DNA from: Kocuria carniphila
GTDB lineage: Bacteria > Actinomycetota > Actinomycetes > Actinomycetales > Micrococcaceae
DNA: 64,000 nt
Direction: 5' to 3'
NCBI RefSeq assembly: GCF_004136555.1
Contig: NZ_NOIT01000018.1
Coordinates: 1 to 64,000, forward strand
Position 1 is the first letter of the stretch; each line of letters begins with the position of its first letter. The notes under the pieces are model-generated. The model saw only the letters and a list, made by a program, of their open reading frames with translations. It was not told the origin of the DNA and did not search any database. Below are positions 1 through 11,140 of this stretch, piece after piece. Made by a program: the position numbers and the translations under genes.

Positions 1-81
1 CACCCCAGGGAACTACGCGGACATTCTTACGTGAGGCACCCGCTCCCGTTCCCGGACCTTTTAGCTGAGTCTCGTCGCCAG

Positions 82-296
82 TTCGCAGTTGCCCGCGACA
101 GCTGCTATGGTAGCTAGGAATTGCTCGGTCACGAGCGTGTGCATTTTCGATTCAATGGCAAATTGGACCCTGTCCTTTGGTACGCGGTTTGTACCTAGAT
201 GCCATTTTTTGTCATGCCTGCTTCCGTGACTCACCAATCCGCAGTCAGCAGGCCGTTCACCCGGTGAACGCAAGGTCTGCCCAAACAGGAGGCACT
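82..296 (+). promoter_or_regulatory. str operon upstream region with weak promoter candidate and leader hairpin
   Basis: The 296 bases before rpsL hold no convincing gene. A weak promoter candidate is TTCGCA at 82-87, an 18-nt spacer, and TATGGT at 106-111. A second -35-like TTGGAC sits at 163-168 without a good -10. A hairpin CGTTCAC/GTGAACG (254-260 with 264-270) lies just before the rpsL Shine-Dalgarno AGGAGG (287-292). Bases 1-81 show nothing I can assign. The promoter call is inference from motif match only. Confidence 0.35.
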
Positions 297-671
297 GTGC
301 CAACTATTCAGCAGCTGGTCCGCAAGGGCCGGACGTCCAAGGTCGTCAAGACCAAAGCCCCCGCGCTCAAGGGCAACCCCATGAAGCGCGGCGTGTGCAC
401 CCGTGTGTTCACCACCACCCCCAAGAAGCCGAACTCGGCTCTCCGTAAGGTGGCTCGTGTCAAGCTCAACGGCGGCGTGGAAGTTACCGCGTACATCCCC
501 GGTGAGGGACACAACCTGCAGGAACACTCCATCGTGCTGGTGCGCGGTGGTCGTGTGAAGGACCTGCCGGGTGTTCGCTACAAGATCGTGCGCGGCGCAC
601 TCGACACCCAGGGTGTCAAGGGTCGCCAGCAGGCTCGTTCCCGCTACGGCGCCAAGAAGGAGAAGAAGTAA
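297..671 (+). CDS. rpsL: 30S ribosomal protein uS12 (S12)
   Basis: Small-subunit protein at the decoding centre, 124 aa, the usual length. The GTG at 297 is chosen because AGGAGG lies 4 nt upstream and the product then begins with the family's (M)[10 protein letters not shown]. The loop [10 protein letters not shown] carries K43, and GGRVKDLPG carries K88 followed by D89 (the Asp that RimO methylthiolates in other bacteria). Both lysines match the streptomycin-sensitive form. It is the first gene of the str operon; its TAA overlaps the rpsG ATG (TAATG), implying translational coupling. Confidence 0.98.
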   Translation: MPTIQQLVRKGRTSKVVKTKAPALKGNPMKRGVCTRVFTTTPKKPNSALRKVARVKLNGGVEVTAYIPGEGHNLQEHSIVLVRGGRVKDLPGVRYKIVRGALDTQGVKGRQQARSRYGAKKEKK

Positions 672-1141
672 TGCCTCGTAAAGGTCCCGCTCCCAAGCGC
701 CCCCTCGTCGTAGACCCCGTCTACAGCTCTCCCGTTGTCACGCAGCTGATCAACAAGGTCCTGCAGGACGGCAAGAAGTCCACCGCAGAGCGCATCGTCT
801 ACGGCGCCCTGGAGGGTGTTCGTAACAAGACCAACGCCGACCCCGTCGCAACCTTGAAGAAGGCCCTCGACAACGTCAAGCCGGCCCTCGAGGTCCGCTC
901 CCGCCGTGTCGGTGGCGCCACCTACCAGGTTCCCGTCGAGGTCAAGGCAGGCCGCGCCACCGCGCTGTCCCTGCGCTGGCTTGTCGGCTACGCCAAGGTT
1001 CGTCGCGAAAACACCATGACTGAGCGTCTCCAGAACGAGATCCTCGACGCCTCCAACGGCCTGGGTGCCGCTGTGAAGCGCCGCGAGGATACTCACAAGA
1101 TGGCTGAGTCCAACAAGGCCTTCGCCCACTATCGCTGGTAA
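671..1141 (+). CDS. rpsG: 30S ribosomal protein uS7 (S7)
   Basis: Primary 16S rRNA-binding assembly protein of the 30S head, 156 aa as usual in bacteria. It starts [10 protein letters not shown] and ends KAFAHYRW, both characteristic of actinobacterial S7. The ATG overlaps the rpsL stop by one base. In E. coli S7 is the str operon autoregulator acting at the S12-S7 junction; here that junction is a direct overlap, so any feedback would need another site. A 13-bp perfect hairpin (1154-1184) follows, before fusA. Confidence 0.98.
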   Translation: MPRKGPAPKRPLVVDPVYSSPVVTQLINKVLQDGKKSTAERIVYGALEGVRNKTNADPVATLKKALDNVKPALEVRSRRVGGATYQVPVEVKAGRATALSLRWLVGYAKVRRENTMTERLQNEILDASNGLGAAVKRREDTHKMAESNKAFAHYRW

Positions 1142-1153
1142 AATCCGATAGTC

Positions 1154-1184
1154 GTGTCGACCCCGCCAACAGCGGGGTCGACAC
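1154..1184 (+). other. perfect 13-bp stem-loop between rpsG and fusA
   Basis: GTGTCGACCCCGC (1154-1166) pairs perfectly with GCGGGGTCGACAC (1172-1184) around a CAACA loop. No U-tract follows, so it may be an attenuator, RNA processing or mRNA-stability element that sets fusA apart from rpsL-rpsG. Confidence 0.6.
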
Positions 1185-1220
1185 CTGGGCCCGGCACCAA
1201 CCTTTACGAAGGGAACCATC

Positions 1221-3335
<2,115 letters not shown>

Positions 3336-3494
3336 GCCCACCGGGGACTAGTCCCCGAATTTCGATAAACCACTAAAGCCAAAGTAGACTTGCACAGGTT
3401 TCGACTGCAGCAGTGCTATGCGCTGTGATAGCAGACTCCGGACATTCGGAGTCGTCGAGTAAGTCTCACCTCAATGTTCTAGGAGGAACACATC
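3336..3494 (+). promoter_or_regulatory. fusA-tuf intergenic region with palindrome, possible tuf promoter and leader hairpin
   Basis: A perfect 16-bp palindrome CGGGGACTAGTCCCCG lies at 3342-3357, just after the fusA stop, and could reduce read-through. A good -35 hexamer TTGCAC is at 3390-3395, but the -10 is uncertain (TGCTAT at 3414 or TATGCG at 3417). A 7-bp hairpin GACTCCG/CGGAGTC spans 3434-3453. The AGGAGG of tuf is at 3481-3486. A separate tuf promoter is plausible, not proven. Confidence 0.4.
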
Positions 3495-4685
3495 ATGGCG
3501 AAGGCCAAGTTCGAGCGCACCAAGCCGCACCTCAACATCGGCACCATCGGCCACGTTGACCACGGCAAGACCACGCTCACCGCTGCGATCTCCAAGGTGC
3601 TTGCTGACAAGTACCCGGACATCAACGAGCAGCGCGACTTCGGTGCCATCGACTCCGCTCCGGAGGAGAAGCAGCGCGGCATTACCATCAACATCTCTCA
3701 CATCGAGTACCAGACCGAGAAGCGTCACTACGCACACGTTGACGCCCCCGGTCACGCGGACTACGTGAAGAACATGATCACCGGTGCTGCTCAGATGGAC
3801 GGCGCAATCCTCGTGGTTGCCGCTACCGACGGCCCCATGGCACAGACCCGCGAGCACGTTCTGCTCGCCCGTCAGGTGGGCGTTCCCTACCTGCTGGTCG
3901 CACTGAACAAGTCCGACATGGTCGACGACGAGGAACTGCTGGACCTCGTTGAAATGGAAGTTCGTGAACTGCTGTCCGACCAGGGCTTCGACGGCGACAA
4001 CGCACCCGTGGTGCGCGTGTCCGCGCTGAAGGCTCTCGAGGGCGACGCTGAGTGGGTCAAGTCCGTCGAGGACCTCATGGAGGCCGTGGACGAGAACATC
4101 CCGGAGCCGGAGCGCGACACCGACAAGCCGTTCCTGATGCCCGTTGAGGACGTCTTCACCATCACCGGTCGTGGCACCGTTGTGACCGGCCGTGCCGAGC
4201 GTGGCACCCTGCCGATCAACTCCGAGGTCGAGATCGTCGGCATCCGCCCGATCCAGAAGACCACCGTGACCGGTATCGAGATGTTCCACAAGCAGATGGA
4301 CGAAGCCCTCGCGGGCGAGAACTGTGGTCTGCTGCTGCGTGGCCTCAAGCGCGACGATGTCGAGCGTGGCCAGGTTGTCTGCAAGCCGGGTTCCATCACC
4401 CCGCACACGGACTTCGAGGCAAACGTCTACATCCTGTCCAAGGAAGAAGGCGGACGTCACAACCCGTTCTACTCGAACTACCGTCCGCAGTTCTACTTCC
4501 GCACCACCGACGTCACCGGCGTCATCACGCTGCCCGAAGGCACCGAGATGGTCATGCCCGGTGACAACACCGAAATGAGCGTTGAGCTGATCCAGCCCAT
4601 CGCCATGGAGGACGGCCTCGGCTTCGCTATCCGTGAGGGTGGCCGCACCGTTGGTTCCGGCAAGGTGACCAAGATCATCAAGTAA
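3495..4685 (+). CDS. tuf: Elongation factor Tu
   Basis: GTPase that delivers aminoacyl-tRNA to the ribosomal A site, 396 aa, the standard length. G1 is GHVDHGKT (residues 19-26), with DAPGHADY (G3) and NKSD (G4) downstream. Domains II and III follow, ending KVTKIIK. The start is fixed by AGGAGG 8 nt upstream of ATG 3495. It is the last gene of the str operon and is followed by a 16-bp perfect hairpin terminator. It may be transcribed both from the operon and from its own promoter in the 159-bp gap. Confidence 0.99.
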   Translation: MAKAKFERTKPHLNIGTIGHVDHGKTTLTAAISKVLADKYPDINEQRDFGAIDSAPEEKQRGITINISHIEYQTEKRHYAHVDAPGHADYVKNMITGAAQMDGAILVVAATDGPMAQTREHVLLARQVGVPYLLVALNKSDMVDDEELLDLVEMEVRELLSDQGFDGDNAPVVRVSALKALEGDAEWVKSVEDLMEAVDENIPEPERDTDKPFLMPVEDVFTITGRGTVVTGRAERGTLPINSEVEIVGIRPIQKTTVTGIEMFHKQMDEALAGENCGLLLRGLKRDDVERGQVVCKPGSITPHTDFEANVYILSKEEGGRHNPFYSNYRPQFYFRTTDVTGVITLPEGTEMVMPGDNTEMSVELIQPIAMEDGLGFAIREGGRTVGSGKVTKIIK

Positions 4686-4730
4686 TCTCTGATGACTGAA
4701 GTGATCGTCGGCTAGCCCGATACACCACTC

Positions 4731-4769
4731 CGTAAGGCCCCGCCAGTTTCTTGCTGGCGGGGCCTTACG
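4731..4769 (+). terminator. str operon terminator
   Basis: CGTAAGGCCCCGCCAG (4731-4746) pairs with CTGGCGGGGCCTTACG (4754-4769) around a 7-nt loop: 16 bp, no mismatch. There is no U-tract, as in many actinobacterial terminators. The downstream stretch 4770-4863 is very GC-rich and includes an 8-bp stem GACGACGC/GCGTCGTC at 4789-4820. Confidence 0.85.
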
Positions 4770-4863
4770 CGTCTGGCAGTACGGCGACGACGACGCTCGG
4801 CCGGCCGCGGCGGCGTCGTCGGCCTTGCGTACGGCCTGCGGGCGGGGGATGAGAAGAGCGCGT

Positions 4864-5219
4864 TTGCAAAGGCGTGTAAATCTCTGGCAGAATGGTCGCT
4901 GTTGTTCACGTGTCGGCGTGTGCCCGTAAAAAGGTCCCGACCGCGTCGGGCGAACCGGTACACCGAAGCAGCCTCAACGAGCCATGGCCTCCATGGGAAC
5001 CACGTGAACAGCCATCCAATCGACACCATAGAAATTATTTGTGCGAACTCGTGTTTGCGTTTTCCGCGACACGCCCGAGTTCGGGTGTCGGTGCTTCAGC
5101 AGGGTGAGGAACCCGGTTCTACCGGATTCAGCCTGTGTGAAGTGGCGATATAAGCGCCAAAACACAAGGAGCGAAAGCTCCACACAGGGAAGTACTTGAA
5201 GAAAGAGAGTCACGACGCC
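4864..5219 (+). promoter_or_regulatory. S10 operon promoter and long structured leader
   Basis: Promoter: TTGCAA (4864-4869), 18-nt spacer, CAGAAT (4888-4893). A leader of about 320 nt follows before rpsJ. Helices seen: CCCGAC/GTCGGG (4936-4950), a long hairpin 5044-5083 (CGAACT/AGTTCG, then CGTGT/ACACG, then GCG/CGC), a bulged stem 5094-5142 (CTTCA..CAGG with CCTG..TGAAG, enclosing CCGG/CCGG), and GGAGC-GAAA-GCTCC with a GNRA tetraloop at 5168-5181. Small reading frames cross this region but look like chance. In E. coli L4 represses the S10 operon through its leader; whether that applies here is unknown. Confidence 0.55.
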
Positions 5220-5528
5220 ATGGCGGGACAAAAAATCCGCATCCGGCTGAAGTCCTATGACCACGAGGTCATCGACGTCTCGGCCCGGAAAATCGTTGAG
5301 ACGGTGACGCGCGCAGGCGCCACGGTAGTGGGACCCGTCCCGCTGCCCACGGAGAAGAACGTCTACTGCGTGATCCGCTCGCCGCACAAGTACAAGGACA
5401 GCCGTGAGCACTTCGAAATGCGCACACACAAGCGGCTGATCGACATCATCGACCCCACGCCCAAGGCCGTCGATTCGCTCATGCGTCTCGACCTGCCGGC
5501 TGACGTGAACATCGAAATCAAGCTGTAA
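5220..5528 (+). CDS. rpsJ: 30S ribosomal protein uS10 (S10)
   Basis: 30S head protein that also acts in antitermination as NusE with NusB. It is 102 aa, normal for actinobacteria, from [14 protein letters not shown] to DVNIEIKL. The frame is open upstream to a TTG at 5196, but the product only aligns with the family from ATG 5220. The Shine-Dalgarno is poor (GAAAGAG about 13 nt upstream), so structure in the leader may govern initiation. First gene of the S10 operon; rplC follows after 16 nt. Confidence 0.97.
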
Positions 5529-5544
5529 AAAGGATCGCACCCCA

Positions 5545-6201
5545 ATGACTACCACTTTCGAACGCCAGGTTAAGGGCCTGCTGGGCACCAAGCTCGGCAT
5601 GACCCAGGTCTGGGACGAGAACGGGAAGTTCGTGCCGGTGACCGTGGTCAAGGCCGACTCCAACGTCGTGACGCAGCTGCGCAACGAGGACAAGGACGGC
5701 TACAACGCCGTTCAGATCGGCTTCGGTGCGATCGATCCCCGCAAGGTTTCTAAGCCGCTGGCTGGCCACTTCGCCGCCGCCGGAGTAACCCCGCGCCGCC
5801 ACGTCGTCGAACTTCGTACTTCCGACTCCGCTGACTACGAGCTCGGCCAGGAACTGTCCGTCGAAATCTTCGACGCCGGTACCAAGGTCGACGTCGTCGG
5901 CACCACCAAGGGCAAGGGCACCGCCGGTGTTATGAAGCGTCACGGCTTCTCCGGCGTTGGCGCCTCCCACGGTGCACACAAGAACCACCGCAAGCCGGGA
6001 TCCATCGGCGGCGCGTCTTACCCCGCACGTGTTTTCAAGGGCATGAAGATGGCTGGTCGCATGGGCAACGCCCGTCACACCACCATGAACCTGACCGTTC
6101 ACGCTGTTGACGCCGACAACTCCCTGCTGCTCATCAAGGGCGCCCTGCCGGGCCCCAAGGGATCGGTCGTCCTCGTCCGAACCGCAGTGAAGGGAGCCTG
6201 A
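5545..6201 (+). CDS. rplC: 50S ribosomal protein uL3 (L3)
   Basis: Early-assembling 23S rRNA-binding protein whose extended loop reaches the peptidyl transferase centre. Length 218 aa, standard. The N-terminus reads [16 protein letters not shown], and the central loop contains [16 protein letters not shown] and [11 protein letters not shown], typical of the family. ATG 5545 follows a weak AAAAGGA. It lies 6 nt before rplD within the S10 operon. Confidence 0.98.
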   Translation: MTTTFERQVKGLLGTKLGMTQVWDENGKFVPVTVVKADSNVVTQLRNEDKDGYNAVQIGFGAIDPRKVSKPLAGHFAAAGVTPRRHVVELRTSDSADYELGQELSVEIFDAGTKVDVVGTTKGKGTAGVMKRHGFSGVGASHGAHKNHRKPGSIGGASYPARVFKGMKMAGRMGNARHTTMNLTVHAVDADNSLLLIKGALPGPKGSVVLVRTAVKGA

Positions 6202-6207
6202 TAAGCC

Positions 6208-6837
6208 ATGGCAACTGAAACCGTAAACGTCGAGCTGCCCGCTGAGATCTTCGACGCGCAGACCAACGTGGCACTGCTTCACCAGGTCGTCGTCGCTCAG
6301 TTGGCCGCTGCTCGCCAGGGAACGCACAAGACCAAGACCCGCGCCGAAGTTTCCGGTGCAGGCCGTAAGCCGTTCAAGCAGAAAGGCACGGGTCGCGCTC
6401 GTCAGGGCTCCATCCGCGCTCCTCACATGACCGGCGGTGGCGTTGTCCACGGTCCGACCCCGCGTGACTACTCGCAGCGCACGCCCAAGAAGATGAAGGC
6501 GGCTGCCCTGCGCGGTGCCCTCTCGGACCGGGCTCGCAACAACCGCATCCACGTGGTTGCCGATCTGGTGACTGCTTCCGAGCCGTCCACCAAGGCCGCC
6601 AAGGAAGCACTGCGTTCGATCACCGAACGCAAGAACGTGCTGGTTGTTCTGGACCGCAGCGACGATGTCACTGCATTGTCCGTGCGCAACCTGGTCAACA
6701 CGCACGCCGTGTACGCAGACCAGCTCAACACGTACGACGTGCTCGTCTCGGACGACGTGATCTTCACCAAGGCCGCTTACGACTCGTTCGTTGCTGCTGC
6801 GTCCGCTACGGGTAAGAACCAGGAGGACGCCAAGTGA
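6208..6837 (+). CDS. rplD: 50S ribosomal protein uL4 (L4)
   Basis: Exit-tunnel protein, 209 aa. The signature [17 protein letters not shown] marks the tunnel loop that contacts 23S rRNA and, in other bacteria, is a site of macrolide-resistance mutations; I see no deletion in it. L4 is the known autoregulator of S10 operons in gamma-proteobacteria. Its stop overlaps the rplW start as GTGA (6834-6837), indicating coupled translation. Confidence 0.98.
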   Translation: MATETVNVELPAEIFDAQTNVALLHQVVVAQLAAARQGTHKTKTRAEVSGAGRKPFKQKGTGRARQGSIRAPHMTGGGVVHGPTPRDYSQRTPKKMKAAALRGALSDRARNNRIHVVADLVTASEPSTKAAKEALRSITERKNVLVVLDRSDDVTALSVRNLVNTHAVYADQLNTYDVLVSDDVIFTKAAYDSFVAAASATGKNQEDAK

Positions 6838-7139
6838 GCGCGATCTACAACAAGGACCCGCGCGATGTGATCATTCGCCCGGTCGTCTCCGAGAAGTCCT
6901 ACGGACTGATCGACGAGGGTAAGTACACCTTCCAGGTGGACCCCTCAGCGAACAAGACCGAGATCAAGTACGCCGTGGAGAAGATCTTCGGTGTCAAGGT
7001 CGAGTCCGTCAACACCCTCAATCGTCCCGGTAAGCGCAAGCGCACTCGCTTCGGCTGGGGAACGCGAAAGGCCACCAAGCGTGCCATCGTGTCCCTTCGG
7101 GAAGGTTCCATCGACATCTTCGGCGGTCCGCTCGCCTGA
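6834..7139 (+). CDS. rplW: 50S ribosomal protein uL23 (L23)
   Basis: Protein at the polypeptide exit site that docks trigger factor and SRP, 101 aa. It contains [13 protein letters not shown] near the N-terminus and the [14 protein letters not shown] loop that contacts rRNA. The start is GTG 6834 overlapping the rplD stop. It is followed by a 31-nt gap and rplB. Confidence 0.98.
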   Translation: MSAIYNKDPRDVIIRPVVSEKSYGLIDEGKYTFQVDPSANKTEIKYAVEKIFGVKVESVNTLNRPGKRKRTRFGWGTRKATKRAIVSLREGSIDIFGGPLA

Positions 7140-7170
7140 GCGGAGACCACTTTAACGAGGAATTTCAACT

Positions 7171-8010
7171 ATGGCTATCCGTAAGCACAAGCCGACAACC
7201 CCGGGCCGTCGTGGCTCGTCGGTTGCCGACTTCGTAGAAATCACGCGCACAACGCCCGAGAAGTCTCTGGTGCGTCCGCTGCCCAAGAAGGGCGGTCGTA
7301 ACAACACCGGTCGTATCACCACCCGTCACAAGGGCGGTGGACACAAGCGCCAGTACCGTGTCATCGACTTCCGTCGTCACGACAAGGACGGCATTGATGC
7401 CAAGGTCGCTCACATCGAGTACGACCCCAACCGTACGGCTCGCATTGCGCTGCTGCACTTCGTTGACGGCACCAAGCGCTACATCGTGGCTCCCAACAAG
7501 CTCAAGCAGGGCGATGTTGTCGAGTCCGGCCCGTCCGCCGACATCAAGCCCGGTAACAACCTGCCGCTGCGCAACATCCCCGTGGGCACCGTGCTCCACG
7601 CCGTGGAGTTGCGTCCCGGTGGCGGCGCCAAGCTGGCTCGTTCGGCCGGCGCCTCCGTGCAGCTCGTCGCCAAGGAAGGCAAGTACGGCCAGCTCCGTCT
7701 GCCCTCCGGCGAGATCCGCAACGTCGACGTGCGCTGCCGCGCAACCGTGGGCGAGGTTGGCAACGCCGAGCAGTCCAACATCAACTGGGGCAAGGCCGGC
7801 CGTAACCGTTGGAAGGGCATCCGCCCGACCGTCCGCGGTGTCGTCATGAACCCCGTGGATCACCCCCACGGTGGTGGTGAGGGTAAGACTTCCGGTGGTC
7901 GCCACCCGGTCAACCCGAACGGCAAGCCCGAGGGACGCACCCGTCGCCCCAACAAGGAAAGCGACAAGCTCATCGTCCGTCGTCGTCGTACCGGCAAGAA
8001 CAAGCGCTAA
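7171..8010 (+). CDS. rplB: 50S ribosomal protein uL2 (L2)
   Basis: Conserved 23S-binding protein needed for subunit association and peptidyl transferase assembly, 279 aa. The C-terminal region holds [17 protein letters not shown], including the functionally important histidine cluster. ATG 7171 follows AACGAGGAA. Gaps are 31 nt to rplW and 12 nt to rpsS. Confidence 0.99.
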   Translation: MAIRKHKPTTPGRRGSSVADFVEITRTTPEKSLVRPLPKKGGRNNTGRITTRHKGGGHKRQYRVIDFRRHDKDGIDAKVAHIEYDPNRTARIALLHFVDGTKRYIVAPNKLKQGDVVESGPSADIKPGNNLPLRNIPVGTVLHAVELRPGGGAKLARSAGASVQLVAKEGKYGQLRLPSGEIRNVDVRCRATVGEVGNAEQSNINWGKAGRNRWKGIRPTVRGVVMNPVDHPHGGGEGKTSGGRHPVNPNGKPEGRTRRPNKESDKLIVRRRRTGKNKR

Positions 8011-8022
8011 GGAGCCTGACTA

Positions 8023-8304
8023 ATGCCACGCAGCCTCAAGAAGGGCCCTTTCGTTGATCAGCACCTCTACCTGAAGGTCGCCAAGGAGAACGAGAAGGGC
8101 ACCAAGAACGTCATCAAGACGTGGTCCCGCCGCTCGATGATCGTGCCCGACATGCTCGGCCACACGATCGCCGTGCACGACGGACGCAAGCACATCCCGG
8201 TGTTCATCACGGAGTCGATGGTCGGGCACAAGCTCGGCGAATTCGCTCCCACCCGCACATTCCGCGGCCATGTGAAGGACGACAAGAAGGGCAAGCGTCG
8301 CTGA
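8023..8304 (+). CDS. rpsS: 30S ribosomal protein uS19 (S19)
   Basis: 30S head protein that contacts the A-site tRNA and bridge B1a, 93 aa. It begins [15 protein letters not shown] and contains [12 protein letters not shown] and [13 protein letters not shown], all typical. ATG 8023 follows AAGGAGCC. It is followed by a 50-nt gap before rplV. Confidence 0.98.
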   Translation: MPRSLKKGPFVDQHLYLKVAKENEKGTKNVIKTWSRRSMIVPDMLGHTIAVHDGRKHIPVFITESMVGHKLGEFAPTRTFRGHVKDDKKGKRR

Positions 8305-8354
8305 CCTCTGGTTAGCACGTAGCACTTCTTCGACAAGACGAGAGAAGGAAAGCA

Positions 8355-8720
8355 ATGGAAGCCAAGGCATCTGCGCGCTACATCCGCGTGACGCCTATGA
8401 AGGCCCGGCGCGTCGTCAACCTGATTCGTGGCCAGCAGGCGAATGAGGCATTGGCGATTCTGAAGTTTGCCCCCCAGGCAGCTTCCGAGCCGGTATTCAA
8501 GGTTCTCGAATCCGCCGTAGCTAACGCACGGCAGAAGGCCGACCGTGAAGGCCTCGCGTTCAAGCAGGAAGACCTCGTTGTCTCCGCTGCTTACGTGGAC
8601 GAGGGCCCCACCATGAAGCGGTTCCAGCCGCGCGCCCAGGGTCGTGCGTACCGCATCAACAAGCGCACGAGCCACGTGACCGTGGTCGTGGCGACCCCGG
8701 AGAAGGAGGAGGTCCGCTAA
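8355..8720 (+). CDS. rplV: 50S ribosomal protein uL22 (L22)
   Basis: Exit-tunnel protein whose hairpin, with L4, lines the constriction; 121 aa. It contains [20 protein letters not shown] near the N-terminus and the hairpin region [20 protein letters not shown] 8355 follows GAGAAGGA. Its TAA (8718-8720) is directly adjacent to the rpsC GTG with no gap. Confidence 0.98.
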   Translation: MEAKASARYIRVTPMKARRVVNLIRGQQANEALAILKFAPQAASEPVFKVLESAVANARQKADREGLAFKQEDLVVSAAYVDEGPTMKRFQPRAQGRAYRINKRTSHVTVVVATPEKEEVR

Positions 8721-9563
8721 GTGGGACAGAAAATCAACCCCAACGGATTCCGTCTGGGTATCACCACCGACCACATCTCGCACTGGTACGCCGACTCCAA
8801 CCAGCCGGGCCAGCGCTACAAGGACTACATCCGCGAGGATGTGAAGATCCGCGAACTCATGTCCAAGGGCATGGAGCGCGCCGGTATCTCCAAGGTCGAG
8901 ATCGAGCGCACCCGTGACCGTGTGCGTGTGGACATCCACACCGCCCGTCCGGGCATCGTGATCGGCCGCCGCGGCGCCGAAGCTGACCGCATCCGCGGTG
9001 AGCTCGAAAAGCTGACCGGCAAGCAGATCCAGCTGAACATCCTGGAAGTCAAGAACCCCGAGACCGACGCACAGTTGGTTGCTCAGGGCGTCGCCGAGCA
9101 GCTCGCTTCTCGCGTGGCCTTCCGCCGCGCCATGAAGAAGGCTATTCAGTCCGCACAGCGTGCGGGTGCCAAGGGTATTCGTATCCAGTGCGCCGGCCGC
9201 CTGGGAGGCGCTGAAATGTCCCGCTCGGAGTTCTACCGCGAAGGCCGTGTGCCCCTGCACACCCTGCGCGCGAACATCGACTACGGCTTCTTCGAGGCCA
9301 AGACCACCTTCGGCCGTATCGGCGTGAAGGTCTGGATCTACAAGGGCGACCTGACCTCCAAGGAACTGGCTGCACAGCAGGCCGCTGCTCCGTCTTCGCG
9401 CGGACGCAACGACCGTCGCGGTGGCGCCGGTGGCGGCGAGCGTCGTCGTCGTGGTGGCAATGACCGTAACGACCGTGGCGGACGCCGTGAGCGTAACGAC
9501 TCCGCCGCAGCCCCGCAGCAGAACAACGCTGCGGAGGCGCCCAACGCAGAGGGTGGTAAGTAA
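8721..9563 (+). CDS. rpsC: 30S ribosomal protein uS3 (S3) with RG-rich C-terminal tail
   Basis: 30S head protein lining the mRNA entry tunnel, where it contributes to helicase activity; 280 aa. KH domain motif [13 protein letters not shown] near residue 75-85, and the C-terminal S3 domain with [13 protein letters not shown]. From about residue 214 a low-complexity tail rich in Arg, Gly, Asn and Asp (short motifs such as GRNDRRGG and RRRRGG) adds over 60 residues. Such tails occur in actinobacterial S3, but the RG content parallels uS5 here. The start is GTG 8721, one base after the rplV stop; AGGAGG lies in the end of rplV. The stop overlaps rplP (TAATG). Confidence 0.98.
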   Translation: MGQKINPNGFRLGITTDHISHWYADSNQPGQRYKDYIREDVKIRELMSKGMERAGISKVEIERTRDRVRVDIHTARPGIVIGRRGAEADRIRGELEKLTGKQIQLNILEVKNPETDAQLVAQGVAEQLASRVAFRRAMKKAIQSAQRAGAKGIRIQCAGRLGGAEMSRSEFYREGRVPLHTLRANIDYGFFEAKTTFGRIGVKVWIYKGDLTSKELAAQQAAAPSSRGRNDRRGGAGGGERRRRGGNDRNDRGGRRERNDSAAAPQQNNAAEAPNAEGGK

Positions 9564-9979
9564 TGCTTATCCCACGTCGTGTTAAGTTCCGCAAGCAGCA
9601 CCACCCCAAGCGTCGGGGCCAGGCTAAGGGCGGAACCCAGGTATCGTTCGGCGAGTGGGGCATCCAGGCACTGAGCCCGGCATATGTCACCAACCGTCAG
9701 ATCGAGTCCGCGCGTATCGCAATGACCCGTCACATCAAGCGTGGCGGTAAGGTCTGGATCAACATTTACCCGGACCGTCCCCTGACCAAGAAGCCTGCCG
9801 AAACCCGTATGGGTTCCGGTAAGGGTTCTCCCGAATGGTGGGTCGCCAACGTCAAGCCCGGACGCATCATGTTCGAGATCTCCGGCGTGTCCGAAGAGGT
9901 CGCCCGTGAGGCGCTTCGTTTGGCAATCCACAAGCTCCCGATGAAGGCACGTATCGTGCGTCGCGAAGGTGGTGAATGA
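9563..9979 (+). CDS. rplP: 50S ribosomal protein uL16 (L16)
   Basis: Protein near the peptidyl transferase centre that helps position A-site tRNA, 138 aa. The N-terminus [19 protein letters not shown] and the [24 protein letters not shown] region are diagnostic. The ATG overlaps the rpsC stop by one base. rpmC starts 3 nt after its TGA. Confidence 0.98.
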   Translation: MLIPRRVKFRKQHHPKRRGQAKGGTQVSFGEWGIQALSPAYVTNRQIESARIAMTRHIKRGGKVWINIYPDRPLTKKPAETRMGSGKGSPEWWVANVKPGRIMFEISGVSEEVAREALRLAIHKLPMKARIVRREGGE

Positions 9980-9982
9980 TCA

Positions 9983-10288
9983 ATGGCCATTGGATCTAAG
10001 GATCTGAACATGGAAAACCTCGCGGAGCTCGACAACAGTGCTCTGACCGAGCAGTTGCGGAAGTCCAAGGAAGAGCTGTTCAACCTGCGCTTCCAGTCCG
10101 CAACCGGTCAGCTCGAGAGCAACGGTCGTCTGAAGTCCGTCAAGCGTGACATCGCCCGCATCTACACCGTGCTCCGTGAGCGCGAGCTGGGCATCCGCGA
10201 AGAGGTCCAGGCGACTGCTGTAGAGACCGACAAGAAGGCAGCCAAGAAAAGCAAGAAGGCCGCCAAGTCTGAGGATGATGCCAAGTGA
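9983..10288 (+). CDS. rpmC: 50S ribosomal protein bL29/uL29 (L29) with basic C-terminal extension
   Basis: Exit-site protein next to L23, 101 aa versus the usual 60-80. The core has [25 protein letters not shown] and [18 protein letters not shown]. About 25 extra C-terminal residues are rich in Lys and Ala ([14 protein letters not shown]), presumably disordered. ATG 9983 was taken because the family core begins shortly after it. The stop overlaps rpsQ as GTGA. Confidence 0.96.
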   Translation: MAIGSKDLNMENLAELDNSALTEQLRKSKEELFNLRFQSATGQLESNGRLKSVKRDIARIYTVLRERELGIREEVQATAVETDKKAAKKSKKAAKSEDDAK

Positions 10289-10569
10289 GCGAGCAGGTTA
10301 ACAACGAGGCCACGGCCGAGCGCGGTGACCGTAAGACCCGTCGCGGCTACGTAGTCTCCGACAAGATGGACAAGACCGTGGTCGTGCAGGTCGAGGATCG
10401 TGTGAAGCACGCCCTCTACGGCAAGGTCATGCGTAAGTCCAAGCGCATCAAGGCGCACGACGAGGAGAACACCGCTGGTGTCGGTGACCTCGTGCGTATC
10501 GCCGAGACGCGTCCGCTGTCCGCCAGCAAGAACTGGCGCATCGTGGAGATCATCGAGAAGGCCAAGTAA
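10285..10569 (+). CDS. rpsQ: 30S ribosomal protein uS17 (S17)
   Basis: 16S-binding primary assembly protein with an OB fold, 94 aa. It contains [19 protein letters not shown] and [27 protein letters not shown] 10285 overlaps the rpmC stop. The S10 operon ends here: a UUCG-capped terminator lies 42 nt downstream. Confidence 0.97.
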   Translation: MSEQVNNEATAERGDRKTRRGYVVSDKMDKTVVVQVEDRVKHALYGKVMRKSKRIKAHDEENTAGVGDLVRIAETRPLSASKNWRIVEIIEKAK

Positions 10570-10611
10570 GGCTTCCCGAGATCGACAAAGCATGCCGGCT
10601 CTGAGCCGACA

Positions 10612-10643
10612 CACGGGCCCTCATCTTCGGATGGGGGCCCGTG
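10612..10643 (+). terminator. S10 operon terminator with UUCG tetraloop
   Basis: CACGGGCCC-T-CATC (10612-10625) pairs with GATG-G-GGGCCCGTG (10630-10643) around a TTCG loop closed by C-G: 14 bp with one G-U pair. C(UUCG)G is an exceptionally stable loop. There is no long U-tract. It separates the S10 and spc transcription units. Confidence 0.85.
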
Positions 10644-10663
10644 GCTTTGCCGGAACCGCCCAG

Positions 10664-10693
10664 TTGGACCTACCAGTCCGTGGGCTGTACAGT
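10664..10693 (+). promoter_or_regulatory. spc operon (rplN) promoter
   Basis: TTGGAC (10664-10669), 18-nt spacer, TACAGT (10688-10693), close to the sigma-70-class consensus. The predicted transcription start is near 10700. A 12-bp palindrome GCACACGTGTGC (10711-10722) lies just downstream and could be an operator or simply a leader hairpin. Confidence 0.75.
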
Positions 10694-10699
10694 GGATCA

Positions 10700-11140
10700 G
10701 TACGCGTGTGGCACACGTGTGCCCACATCACTGACTTCGACACTGCTGAGTCAGAATCCACAATGCCCCACGGCCCGCCCGGCGGACCGTGATTTCCGCA
10801 GGGAAATCGGGGCATGAACCAGCGTCTTCGTGCGGCTTTACGCGCGAAGTACCACGCGGCATCGCCAAGCGATGTTCACCGCGTGCCGTTGCCCGTTCAC
10901 GGATTCTGGTTGAGCAGACCGATCCTCGGTGGGGCAGCGAAGCAGACGATTAGTTCGTCTGAATTACTTCGAATCACTCACGCCACAAACCCAGCGCGTA
11001 CGTGCTTTGCGAAAACGCCTCGGGCCCCTCCTACGGCCACGGGGAGCACCGTTCAGCGAAGCGTTCAAATATCTACCGTTCCGCAAGGCTCGACATCGTC
11101 CAGATATGGATGAGAACCGGCGCGACGACAGGAGAAATCA
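10700..11140 (+). promoter_or_regulatory. Long, highly structured leader RNA upstream of rplN
   Basis: About 440 nt separate the promoter from rplN. A gap-free three-way junction is seen: outer stem ATGCCCC/GGGGCAT (10763-10769 with 10809-10815), arm 1 at 10770-10790 (one mismatch) and arm 2 GATTTCC/GGAAATC (10791-10797 with 10802-10808). Then come a 9-bp hairpin 10826-10849 (one G-U), an interrupted stem 10854-10884, CAGACGA/TCGTCTG (10943-10961), and possibly ATATCT/AGATAT (11069-11074 with 11102-11107). The rplN Shine-Dalgarno AGGAG is at 11130-11134. Small reading frames in the region look incidental. Function is not known; an autoregulatory r-protein leader is the natural hypothesis. Confidence 0.6.

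Noticed and set aside
4981-5000. CCATGG-CCT-CCATGG repeat in the S10 leader
   Set aside because: Short palindromic duplication without supporting context; probably chance.
4892-5153. Small frames in the S10 leader
   Set aside because: Overlapping frames without ribosome-binding sites across a structured leader; composition not protein-like.
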